DNA of 64,000 nt from Malus domestica (lineage: Eukaryota > Streptophyta > Magnoliopsida > Rosales > Rosaceae), in NCBI RefSeq assembly GCF_042453785.1, contig NC_091664.1, positions 2,285,001 through 2,349,000 of the forward strand. Reading direction: 5' to 3'. Every line of letters starts with the position of its first letter. Within the stretch, counting starts at the first letter, position 1. Below, one piece after another: positions 1-9,680 of the stretch. Position numbers and translations under genes: made by a program. The notes under the pieces are model-generated. The model saw nothing but the letters and a program-made list of their open reading frames with translations. It did no database searches and was not told the origin of the DNA.

Positions 1-744
1 AAGAATGGAGACAACCTCTGATCAACTACTTGGAGCATGGAAAGCTTCCAGACGATCCTAGACACCGCTTGAAATATGTTGACGAGCACCTCACTTTCTC
101 TACTACAAAGGAACACTCTACCGACGCTCTTTTGAAGGAGTAATTCTAAGATGCCTAGTTGAGGAAGAAGTTAATCAAGCCATGAAAGAAGCACAATCAG
201 GCGTATACGGAGCGCATTAGTTTGGACCAAAGCTACATTTCCAACTCAAAAGGATGTGCTATTACTGGCCAAGCTTGGTGAAGGATTTCCTGGAACACGC
301 CAAAATGTGCCAAGCCTGCTAGTTCCATGCCAACTTCATACATCAACCGCCTGAGCTATTACACCCTGTGGTTGCTTCATGGCCATTTAATGCATGGGGA
401 TTGGATGTCGTAGGACCAATCACACCAAAGTCGTATATCGGAGAAGCCTACATCCTAGCTGTAACAGACTACTTCTCTAAGTGGGCTGAAGCCATACCCC
501 TAAGGGAAGTTAAGAAGGAAACTGTCGTCCGTTTCATCAAAGAGCATATCATTTATCGATATGGTGTGCCTTACTACATCATCATTGACAACGGAAAATA
601 GTTCTCCAACCAACTCGTGGACGAGCTCTATGAGAAATACAAGTTCAAGCAGCACAAGTCTTCCATGTATCATGCTCCGGCCAATGGTCTTGCAGAAGCA
701 TTCAACAAAACACTATGCAACCTCCTAAAGAAGGTGATCGGGTG
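1..744 (+). pseudogene. Decayed Ty3/gypsy pol fragment (integrase region)
   Basis: The longest open stretch (368-598) reads as the start of a retroviral-type integrase core, with WGLDVVGPI giving the first catalytic Asp and YGVPYYIIIDNGK the second. After a TAG at 599 the same frame continues with FSNQLVDELYEKYKF and HAPANGLAEAFNKTL, the region of the third catalytic residue (Glu). Upstream, 1-360 carries the integrase N-terminal zinc-finger region in shifting frames, including CYYWPSLVKDFLEHAKMCQAC. Several stops and frameshifts make it non-functional. It enters from outside the window, so its left limit is unknown, and no LTR is visible beside it. Its wording (WPFNAWGLDVVGPI) resembles the Tat-type integrase of the intact element in this window but is clearly diverged. 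Confidence 0.85.
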
Positions 745-2290
745 ACAGAGAGTTCATGAAGAGTCTCGCTCCACCCTCAATCCAATATGTAGATATTAAT
801 GAAAGCCATTTGACCGATCGACCACTTTCAAACTCATAAGAACAATGCTCTCCATTGCTCTATGAGAAGAGAAACTATTTGAATTCATAAACATACAACT
901 AAAGGATTCAAAAATGATAAAATTTAAAATTTGTACAAGAGAAACTTGGGACCAAAGTTAGGATTTTAAAATTGAAATATAGTAGTTCCTCTATTTGAAT
1001 TCATAAACATAGAGACTTATAAATGTCGTGTAAGTCTGAAATTATTTACCACCCAGGCACCCATATTAGGTGGCAAGAATAAAGACTGCCATAAGAGTGC
1101 ACCGCGTGTTGGTAGTTTAACTATGGCTAATAAATTTAATTTTTATATAGGTCAAATTCTTTTTGTGGTCTATGTGGTGACATCCTAACTTTAAACCAAC
1201 TCCTAGGGATGAAAAAAATTGTTAATAACATGAGTTAAAGTATGGGGATAATACTAGGGAGACAAAATATTTAGATAAAATTTTGGAAGTTAAAGTATGG
1301 GGATAATACTAGGGAGACAAAATATTTAGACAAAATTTTGGAAACTAAAGACATGAAAGTTGATGATTGGTTTATTACTTAATCGTTGATAAACGTGTTC
1401 ATTCCTATTGGTGGTACATCATTTAGTTTGTAAATTTAGCCTCCAAATTTAGTCTTCCTACCGTAAGGATTCTAGATCTAGGAGGAGGTATGGCTCATCA
1501 AACATGTGTGTCGGCTTACTCCAAAGCGAAACTTTTCCTAAACAAACGTATCAAAAATCCTAACTTATGTTCTAAAGATCTAATTGTTGAACCGTTTTCG
1601 CCTACTTATGATTAATGTATCTAATAGTTCATTCGAATTTGATGTTCTCTCAGATGGTCAAGAAATATATATAGTTGTCTTATTATATAAGAGAAATTAA
1701 GTACATTGGACAACATCATTTGTCCTCTATGTTTTTAATTGATTTTCTTAATCTATTTTCCCCATCAATTTTTCTGCTATGTTCTCTCATTTGGTTTCTA
1801 ATTTTCTTACAGTATTGGCCGTTCGAATAGTTTACAATTCCTTCATCTTTCAAGAAGAAGAATAAATTTCTCCCTTCTCTTTGATCCTTAGCACAAGCAC
1901 TAAACAAGCAAGTTACCTTAAATCCTCAGATTTATTTATTTATTTTTTTCGGTTTTCTCCTTGCTCATGCATTATTTTCCTTTTAATATTGATATTGAAT
2001 CTTCTGTTTGGAAATGCCTTTTTTTTTTTAACATGCTAAACATACCTCTGTCAGAATTTTTAGACCTTTTCTTTGTTCATCTCATCTTCCTCCTTTTCTT
2101 TGTCCAATTATCAAGCAGTTTTTTGTTTTTATTGCTATAAAGACATTTTCTTTGTCAGATTATATATCCCTATGCCAACACTTGCAGTGAAAATTTCAGA
2201 AGAGAAAACAGCTCTACATAATGAAGATGAAGATGAGCCCGAGAACAGTGAAGTAGGAAAATATTAAAGTCTTAAAACCCACAGCATCGC
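745..2290. other. AT-rich intergenic stretch with no recognised gene
   Basis: Only short chance ORFs are present. It contains a 56-bp tandem duplication (listed separately) and pyrimidine-rich runs near 1920-2100. I see no domain, splice pattern or TE terminus that can be supported. Confidence 0.5.
1233..1344. repeat. 56-bp tandem duplication
   Basis: The unit starting GTTAAAGTATGGGGATAATA at 1233 is repeated immediately at 1289 with about one mismatch. This is a simple local duplication in intergenic DNA. Confidence 0.8.
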
Positions 2291-2610
2291 ACCGGTATTT
2301 TTGCTTGTTCTCTAAAAGTGAAATGGAAGAGGCCGTTGCAGACAATGTTTGTGAGCATCTACTGTAAAATCCCAAATACACAAATGCGTATTCGACGTTA
2401 GAACATAAAACCAGTAAATCCGACGAATCATTTCAACATCTGGCATAGCTGACTACTAGTCCAGTAGAAACTAGGAAATGTGAAGACATGCAGAGTAAGC
2501 CAACTTTGAGCCCCAGCAGAGCCCTTTCTTCCAGCCTTCTAGGAGTATAAACCCTCAGTTTATGCTTGTATAAAAACACACTTGCTCCTTTGTAAATTTC
2601 TGTCGGAAAA
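2290..2610 (-). pseudogene. Degenerate F-box gene remnant
   Basis: On the minus strand, 2510-2610 matches the 3' part of the F-box gene at 5537-6748, around its residues encoding FTKKGQVVFLHKYKLRDYTPGKKG (the plus-strand text near 2550 parallels 5680-5740). 2315-2500 matches the flank block seen at 4230-4400 and 34780-34930. The reading frame is lost. This makes it another decayed copy of the F-box unit that recurs across the window. Confidence 0.6.
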
Positions 2611-3279
2611 GATACAGTCTAATTGCTATATTAATCACATATAAAATTAAAGAATAATTTGTGCAATTAAATAAACAATTTAATGCATACTCATAACGAA
2701 AAACAATGTCAAATGCACATGAAAATGGATCTAAAAAAATCTGAAAATTGGTCGAGGCAAATGTTGAATGTTTAAGACAAGTTTACGCCCCATTATGGTG
2801 CTCATGGTTGGTCTGTGTTTGTCTCTTAGGTCCTTGTAATAGTAGCACTCTAAACCACAAGGTTTTAGTGAACCACAATTGTGTTGAATACTCTGTCATA
2901 TGGACTCAAGAAGGTACTACAACACTTTCTAAACAATAGTGAACTATGTGTATGAATATGTGAATGTGGATGTAATTTCTACTTGCAGAAGGGTTACTTA
3001 ATCGTAGGCTTTTGATACTCTGTCATATGGCTTAGGATACCCTTTGTAGCTTCTAGAATCTATTTCTTAGTTCAAGATCCCCCTTAATACCTGGAATCAA
3101 AGAATTAGTAGATCTATTCTGCCCAAAATGGAAATGGGCTAGGGTTATGAACTTATAATCTATAATCTAATGATCGAGTTGTCGTTTCCATGATTATAAG
3201 TTCATTCTATACTGGACCAAACCAGAATAGGGTTATATACATTCTAAAAGGGTCTAAATCAGGTGATTTTTTTGGGTGC
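2611..3279. other. Intergenic stretch, nothing recognised
   Basis: AT-rich sequence with short ORFs only. The 63-codon ORF at 2748-2939 has no recognisable motif and looks like chance. Confidence 0.4.
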
Positions 3280-4020
3280 CTTTGGTTGTTTATATATATG
3301 CAGGTGTGTGGACTATACTAAAACTAACTCAAAAATTGAAGCAAAAACAAATTAACAAATTAAAACAAAAGTTAAAACAATTCATAAAGCGGGAGCCTCA
3401 AATTATGATTCCGAACGCATGCAGCAAAACGCAGTTTGAGTCCTCTTGACCAATTAAACAAATATTATGATGACATAGATTACAGATAGGTATTACCAAC
3501 TTAACAAACTCCCCTAGTTTAGAACTCGAATCCTAACCATAACGTCATGGTTAAAGACCTAATGCAACCATGAACCAAATCGAACAGCGTTTCTAATCTT
3601 GAAGCATGAACGTTCTGACAGTCGTTCTTCTCAAGAGGATATATCTTCTTCACCAATATAATCTGTTTTCAACTTTTCATTATCTGTGAGCTAATCCATA
3701 ACTTCCAAACATCGTCTTATCTATATCTGTAACACAATATGAAATAACAGAGGCAAATTTCAATCAAAGATCACTATGGATAAAGCAATCAACAGAGGTA
3801 AGCTAGGGAATTACGTTTCCACATTTTATTTATAATTTCTTAACAATATACCATATATTACACCATGTTTTCTTCTCAGTTTATCATACTTTCTTCCAAA
3901 ACCACGCCAATTCAAATGGTTCCCCATATCATTAGTGCCCTTATGCAGCAAGAACTTGCGCTTTCGCAAAAAGCATATGGATGTACTGTACGAGAAAATA
4001 TTCAGCAAACCATGACAGCT
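3280..4020. repeat. Duplicated block, copy 1 (second copy at 27210-27935)
   Basis: The run from the phrase TTTGGTTGTTTAT, through an AACAAACTCCCCT motif near 3505, to the end near 4015 aligns over about 700 bp with 27210-27935. The two are in the same orientation and share small indels. It lies just left of the F-box unit, so it probably travelled with it during segmental duplication. No coding potential is evident. Confidence 0.75.
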
Positions 4021-4039
4021 CTCAACAGAGCTAAAAGGC

Positions 4040-4695
4040 CGGATTTGATTAAACTACCTACATTTATGTGCCACAGTGACTAAAGTACTTCAAAGAAAGG
4101 CCGGATTTGATTATCTTAACCATCACCAAATAATGATTCCAAACAGAGGACGACGTGTTTCAAGGCTTCATCAGGGTAAAATATGTCCAATATACCACAA
4201 GCATGACACTCCAAATAATCAAATTATTTCCAAAGTGAAATGGAAGAGGCCTGTTCGGATAATGATTGTAAGTTTGTAACCAAAGACAGTGAAAAAAAAA
4301 AAACAAATACAGAAGTACCTACTAGATGATAAAACCAGTCAATAATCTGATAATTAATTTTAACATCTGGCAATAGCTGACTACTAGACTCTTAGTACTC
4401 CCTATTTCTCTTCTCTATCTGCCAAGAGCCATTTTCATACTATACAATATTTGTCCACCAACATCTGATGCAGTAACAGTGGAAAGTTCAAAATAATCAA
4501 GTAAAAGAAAACCATCTCCAGTCTCCAAGTGGAAACAGCTTGACTGATCACAATAAACACCATCTTTGCCACATAACATACAATCTTGCTAAGATTCCTA
4601 TCGCTCTTCCACACTCCACTGTCAAAAGCTGCCTCTTTAGCAATTAAATCATTGAGAAAATGGATCATACTCAGTACTTACTCCTAACAGTAGAC
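4040..4695. repeat. F-box/ankyrin intergenic flank block, copy 1
   Basis: Same-orientation match to 34400-35230, and reverse-complement match to about 19460-20300. Shared landmarks include the text around CTACCTACATTTATGTGCCA (4056), the TCATCAGGGTAAAATATGTCC phrase near 4170, and the final CTCCTAACAGTAG before the Cassandra insertion. It is noncoding and marks the duplicated F-box/ankyrin segment. Confidence 0.8.
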
Positions 4696-4701
4696 TTCAA
4701 C

Positions 4702-4985
4702 TGTCACATCCCGGCCCGGGGCGGACCACTTCCCGGGCCATCTCCACCAACGTAGCACGATATTGTCCGCTTTGAGCTTACCATTCCCGCACGGTTTTGT
4801 TTGTGGGAACTCATGAGCAACTTCCCAGTAGGTCACCCATCCTAGGAGTGCTCTAGCCTCCTTCTCGCTTAACTTCGGAGTTCCTACGGAACCCGAAGCC
4901 AGTGAGCTCCCAAAAAGCCTCGTGCTAGGTAGGGATAGAAATATACATTTAAGGATCACTCCCCTGGGCGATGTAAGATGTTACA
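4702..4985 (-). mobile_element. Cassandra-type TRIM solo LTR with embedded 5S rRNA sequence
   Basis: Read on the minus strand this 284-bp unit starts TGTAACATC and ends GATGTGACA (TG...CA). It is flanked by a perfect 5-bp target duplication, TCAAC (4697-4701 and 4986-4990). Its interior contains 5S rRNA-like sequence: GAACTCCGAAGTTAAGCG, then AGGATGGGTGACCTACTGGG, which correspond to the internal Pol III promoter of plant 5S genes (plus-strand 4821-4890). Cassandra elements are short non-autonomous LTR elements known to carry 5S sequence in their LTRs. Only one LTR is present and there is no internal domain, so this is a solo LTR formed by LTR-LTR recombination. Paralogous blocks near 35230 and 19460 lack it. 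Confidence 0.93.
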
Positions 4986-4990
4986 TCAAC

Positions 4991-5536
4991 CGAATTACAT
5001 ACCGTACAACAAGACAGTACAACAACAACAACAACATATCCCACTAATGTTAGTCATGGATGTCTTATCAGAAGAAAAAATGTTAGTCACGGATGTGATT
5101 CTATTTCCCAAGAAACTAAGAAATGTGAAAACATGCAGAGTAGGTTAACTTTGACAATAGAGACAGAACAACACATAATCTTTTCCATGTTTGGACATAA
5201 CATTTGTTGAGAAGTCATGTAAATAACAACTAGTATCACAAGAACATAAAAACAATAAACCAAAATAGCGATGAAAAAACATAAAAAAGGTAGAACAAGA
5301 AAGATGTTTATCACTTTATCTTAATCAACTGGACACCGTCCGTCCCTAACAACATGCATTCAAGACGGGCTTAACTTTACGCTGGAATAGCTAAATAGAG
5401 TAATCTAAATTGGATGGGAATACAGAACAATTATCTGCCACCAAATGGGAAACACAAACATAGTTTCAATAATTCTGCATCATCTTTTCAAAATAAAAAT
5501 GACCTTCAAATTGCACACAGCAAGAAAAAGCAATGC
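4991..5536. other. Flank block continued, 3' of F-box gene 1
   Basis: This continues the duplicated flank after the Cassandra insertion; the text around GTCACGGATGTGATTCTATT near 5085 matches 35318 and, inverted, 19380. A (CAA)n run at 5028-5046, followed by CCCACTAA, replaces about 50 bp present in the other copies. The rest is noncoding and probably includes the 3' UTR of the adjacent F-box gene. Confidence 0.55.
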
Positions 5537-6748
5537 TTAACTATGTGGGAGAGATGTTACCTCTGAGCTCAAATCCATGATGGCATCCTTAAGAGAAACG
5601 AAGCTTGGAATATGGACAAATGCTTCAACCATTGATGGTATCCCATCAACTTCAACCGCAGCAGATCCCTTTTTTCCAGGAGTATAATCCCTCAATTTAT
5701 ACTTATGTAAAAACACCACTTGCCCCTTCTTTGTAAATTTCAACAATTGAGTAGCAGAAAAACTAGTTCTGTACCCAATCACTTGCTGCATGACAAGCTC
5801 TCTGACCCACGATTCCTTAACGCCATAATCCTTCATCACCCAAACATTGATATCACTCATCGAGAGAACATATACGGAGAGGCAGCCTCTCAGGACTGCG
5901 AGGCTAACAAGACGCTTTCCCAAAGAACAAGGCGGTAATGCCAACTCTTGGAAACACTCACTTCCAACATCAAAGGCACAAATCAATACAGAATTGTCGC
6001 TACGAGCAATCCAATGAAGAAAACCGTCATGATAAACCCCATACGATTGGTACCCAAAAGGGTACACAGAATTCCCAACATTTCTCCAACTTCCAGTGCT
6101 AACAGTCAAAACCATTACCTCCCATTCAGATTTCAATCCGTTACTCGTAGATGCAACCACAACTAATTTATAGACACCATCGCCAGGACTAAACCCAAAC
6201 CCATAAAGAAATGGAAAAGCAATGTCCTTGGGAAATCTTGGAAGAGTTATGGACTCACCAATAACGGGATTGGAGATGTAAAACCGGCCGCTGTTAAGCC
6301 TATCGTATACGCAGAGGAAGCCATTGCAAGAACCCACAATTTGCACACCGAAATTCGGGACATTGGGGTCTTTGGGAAGCCTGATTACGACGTCATTCTT
6401 GCCTGAGGGTTTGTCGAGGTCGACCAAGAAGAGGCCAGTGGTGTTGGGGTTTCGGGTGCTGCTGTTTTGGAGCAAAAGGCAATCGGGTGTCTGTGAAAGT
6501 AGGTACTTTGTGAATTGGGGGTCCGAGAGCGATCGGCGCCATGACTTGCACACGCAGCGGCATTGTATCAGAGCTTTGATTGGGATTTTGCCGAAGATCT
6601 CGACTGTTACGTGGTTTGGGAGTTGGAGAATGTAGGGCTTCTTCTCGTTTCCTTCTTCCTGTTCATCTTTTTGCTTTGGCGGTTCGGCTTCGGAGTTGGT
6701 TGGCGGGCTGGTGTGCGTGGGTTTGATTTTCTTGGCTGGAGATGTCAT
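5537..6748 (-). CDS. F-box protein with F-box-associated interaction domain
   Basis: A single-exon ORF of 403 residues. A charged leader rich in Pro, Glu and Lys (1-37) is followed by an F-box at about 38-82 (YILQLPNHVTVEIFGKIPIK, then LIQCRCVCKSW). The rest, about 140-390, has the F-box-associated pattern: NGFLCVYD, FYISNPVIGE, YGFGFSPGDGVYKLVVV, a W-rich stretch and NVWVMKDYGVKESWVRE. F-box proteins of this type bind SKP1 through the F-box and present targets to an SCF ubiquitin ligase; the substrate cannot be told from sequence. It is not an S-locus SFBB type by its F-box wording. The closest relative in the window is at 36608-37813, with the same layout. The start is the only ATG with an in-frame F-box downstream. 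No lesion is visible. Confidence 0.92.
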   Translation of the reverse strand: MTSPAKKIKPTHTSPPTNSEAEPPKQKDEQEEGNEKKPYILQLPNHVTVEIFGKIPIKALIQCRCVCKSWRRSLSDPQFTKYLLSQTPDCLLLQNSSTRNPNTTGLFLVDLDKPSGKNDVVIRLPKDPNVPNFGVQIVGSCNGFLCVYDRLNSGRFYISNPVIGESITLPRFPKDIAFPFLYGFGFSPGDGVYKLVVVASTSNGLKSEWEVMVLTVSTGSWRNVGNSVYPFGYQSYGVYHDGFLHWIARSDNSVLICAFDVGSECFQELALPPCSLGKRLVSLAVLRGCLSVYVLSMSDINVWVMKDYGVKESWVRELVMQQVIGYRTSFSATQLLKFTKKGQVVFLHKYKLRDYTPGKKGSAAVEVDGIPSMVEAFVHIPSFVSLKDAIMDLSSEVTSLPHS

Positions 6749-6809
6749 GGAAGCCTGATATACGAACGATGCTTTTTTGGTGGGAAGGAATGTAAACGTG
6801 TCTAATGCG

Positions 6810-7730
6810 TGTACTTACTTGCACCTTATAATGCTTGGAACAATAACTGCTCTAATTCATGGACAGAGGATCCTCGCGGGATCCACTTTGAGGATTCGAG
6901 AGATTTGATAGTATACGTTTTTGTTAAGTATTTTTTATATTCAATTTTAAATAAAAAAATTAAAATAATTTCTAACCGTATAATGTATGATAAACGAATG
7001 TGATTAGAAGATCTTTATAATTCTGACAAAGAGAATCCGACAGGTAATTCGTGGGGATTTCAGTTGAGGAAGTGGACAAATTTGTAATTTTATTTTCACA
7101 AACAAATAAAGAATTTTATATTTTATAAATATGAACCATATTAATTAAATTTTTTTATCAACCAAAAGAACGTGAAAAGATATTTTGTCTTCTATCACAA
7201 AATAAAATTAAGGACAATAAAGTAATTTTGTACAAACTAAATTTTACAGTTTTTTTTTACAAGTATTACCTACATGTGATACTAACAAATCTCTACTTAA
7301 AAAAATAAAAACAAAACTCATCATCCATTTCCACATTCTCTCTTTATCTCCCTCTCCCCTTCTCTTAAAAACAAAATAAAAGTGTGTGGGCATATGCTAG
7401 TATTTTTTTTTAAGATTAAGTAAGAATAACCATTTAATTTTGAGGTGTAATTTTAAATTGGTCATAACCTTTTAAAATATTTCAAATAACTGCCTAATGT
7501 TTTCAAATTGGACATCAATTAGGTCACCAACATTAAGTGACCCTTGATAAGTATTAAGGCAAGTTTCACTCTCACATCATCTATAGCAATCTAGATCGCT
7601 AATGGTTATGTGGTCGTTATGTATAATTGATATGTCATCGCTATTAAAAATGATAAATTTTCTATAATCAAATATATATATAAATTATCATTATTGCTAT
7701 TCATTAAAAAGAGTTTTTTTTTTCTTCACA
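6810..7730. other. Upstream region of F-box gene 1; AT-rich intergenic
   Basis: The 5' flank of the minus-strand F-box gene lies here. The sequence is AT-rich and holds nothing I can name; no TE terminus is clear before the MITE at 7731. Confidence 0.4.
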
Positions 7731-8091
7731 TTTTAGCCAAAGTGGTCTTTAAGATTGACATAACTTCTGACTTTGGTCATTGAGATTTAAAATTAATAAA
7801 ATTAGTTCCTGATTTGTCCGCCATCAATCATTTTGGTTATTCTGTGAAAATTCTCTGTAAAATAAGGACCAAAATAATTAAAAAAATCTCAATTAAATAA
7901 GCAATGGATCAACTTGATTTGACAAAATTTGAGCCTACGTTTTCATTTTGGTCTTATTCAACGGACTTTTTTCACGGCATGATCAAAACAATTGTTGGTG
8001 GACAAACTCGAGACTAATTTTATAAATTTTCAATCTCAATGACAAAATTGAAGAGTTATGCGAACCTTGGATACTATTACTTTAGTCTAAA
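7731..8091. mobile_element. MITE-like element, copy 1 (relative at 31297-31651)
   Basis: It begins TTTTAGCCAAAGTGGTC and ends with a diverged inverted counterpart near TACTTTAGTCTAAA. The interior matches 31297-31651 along its whole length, including phrases such as TTTTGGTCTTATTCAACGG. The terminal inverted repeats are degenerate in this copy but clear in the other. There is no coding capacity. Confidence 0.7.
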
Positions 8092-8401
8092 GCAGAGGGG
8101 AATCGCACTATTCATATGAACAGTGTTTTGTAAGACATTTCAATTTATTTACAAGACTGCCACTTGGATGCTTTTAGCCAACTTTCTCTTTATTTACAAA
8201 ACTGCCACTCAGGATTAAGACCCGATTTTCAGCCGCTGCAGCATCTCAGGTTTTACTCTGGGAGAGAGAGGGGAGGGGGACAAAACGGCTGACAAATTGG
8301 AGAGAGGCGATCGCTCCCATTTTTCACTCGGAGACAGCTGGGTGTGGCTGTGGCGAGAGGAGAGGAGGAGGACAGTGGGGCTGGAGTGGGGGCAGAGGGA
8401 C

Positions 8402-8700
8402 TACGACGGTTACTTGGGCTACGACCCCCGACTCTCCTCCCAGCGATTCGACTCCTTCGTCGACTCTGAGTCGCTCAAGGACTCCGCCGTCAATTCCCCA
8501 ATCTTCCACGGCTCCACCGTAGACGACGCTTTCACCACTCAGCCGGCATCGGAGGCCTTCTCTCCTCCGCCGATCTACGCCGAATCGAACGGCCAGGGCT
8601 TTGATGGAGGGTTTGGTGGGTCCGACGATCCGATTTTGCCGGCTCCGTCAGAGATGCTGCTTGAGGGCGACTTCGCTCTCAGAGAATGAAGGAGGTAGGG
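8402..8700 (+). pseudogene. Clathrin light chain pseudogene, first-exon fragment
   Basis: The frame reads GYLGYDPRLSSQRFDSFVDS, later FSPPPIYAESNGQGFDGGFG, then GSDDPILPAPSEMLLEGDFA. This is the N-terminal half of plant clathrin light chains, which ends at the conserved ALREWRR motif before the heavy-chain-binding helix. Here the Trp codon of that motif is TGA (8687-8689), giving ALRE-stop-RR. The exon is followed by a plausible donor (AGGAG then GTAGGG) at about 8694. The upstream part (8297-8400) does not resemble a light chain N-terminus, and no clear exon for the helical region follows. The gene product would coat clathrin triskelia in vesicle traffic, but this copy is broken and truncated. 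Confidence 0.8.
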
Positions 8701-9558
8701 TCTCTAAATCCTTTTCACCCAGCTGATCGATTATTCCATCCGGCTCTCTTCTTCACCGCAAGAAGTTGCCAGAAAAGTAAGTCCAAATCGTGATGCATAA
8801 TTTACTTTCATTTTTTTAAATTAATTTATGAATATACTTTCTTCATAATGAGTTTACTTCTTGAGCAGTGCAAACTTTAAAGGGAAGGGATATATTCAAA
8901 CCAAAAAAGAAAAGGGAAGCGATACATCCATTCTTTTCCTTGCTACAGGTATGGACCTCTGTTAAATTTGATTTTCCTAAGCGTTTTCTTTTGTTTAAGG
9001 TCAAAACTATTTATGAGTCATATTTATTATGGTCATGCATGGAAAAATGTTGTAATTATTTCTCTCTCTCAAAATTAGTAGATTTGAATTTTGGTACATG
9101 GATATATACAAGATAGAAAATGAACATTTACTCTTTAACAAAATCACATAGAATTCACATGCTTTGGTATGATTCAAAATGATATCATGTGAAGAAGTTT
9201 CATCATTGCTTTGATATCATGACTTTCGATGTAGTTAAGAGTTTATGTGCAGTTGCATTTTTCTCTATGTGCTGGAGTATGAATTCGTTGGTCATTAGCG
9301 AAGCTGCATGGTGTGGGATGCAGATAAATGAACTGCAAATGGTTACACCTTGCAGCCTGAGATATTTCATCAGGTATGGAGGACGATGTTTTTCTAAGTT
9401 CAGATGCATTTTCTGTGGTATGGATGGTAAGTCGGCGGTTAATGTAATCTTGTGCCTTCATTGTCCTGTATATTAAGCTTATAATGAACTTTGTATTTTA
9501 TTCTTTTCATATACAAGGCAATAACTCATATTCGTTAATCAACCTATTTTATTTGGGT
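8701..9558. other. Region between clathrin pseudogene and LINE; no confident gene
   Basis: It could hold remnant introns or exons of the clathrin light chain pseudogene, but I cannot identify the heavy-chain-binding helix. The 95-codon ORF at 9189-9476 has no recognisable motif. It ends at the LINE target site. Confidence 0.4.
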
Positions 9559-9577
9559 GATAAGTTCACTCTTTTAA
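9559..9577. repeat. Left 19-bp target-site duplication
   Basis: Identical to 17920-17938. The adjoining bases differ (CTCCGC against TCTCAG), so the duplication ends here. Confidence 0.9.
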
Positions 9578-9680
9578 CTCCGCCTATGTCTTACATGGCC
9601 GGTCCCAAGCCCGGATAAAGGAGGAGGGGGAGGGCGTCAGGTAGTCGACAGCCGGCACTCCATGATCACGTCGAATCCTT

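Noticed and set aside
5018..5050. A (CAA)n run followed by CCCACTAA resembling an extremely truncated RTE 3' end
   Set aside because: Only about 35 bp and partly simple repeat. No reliable target duplication, so not called as an element.
5720..6635. Plus-strand ORFs opposite the F-box gene
   Set aside because: Antisense shadows of the 403-residue F-box ORF with no motifs of their own.
5537..6748. S-locus F-box (SFBB) identity for the F-box genes
   Set aside because: The F-box wording and associated-domain motifs differ from the SFBB pattern, and no S-RNase gene is present in the window.
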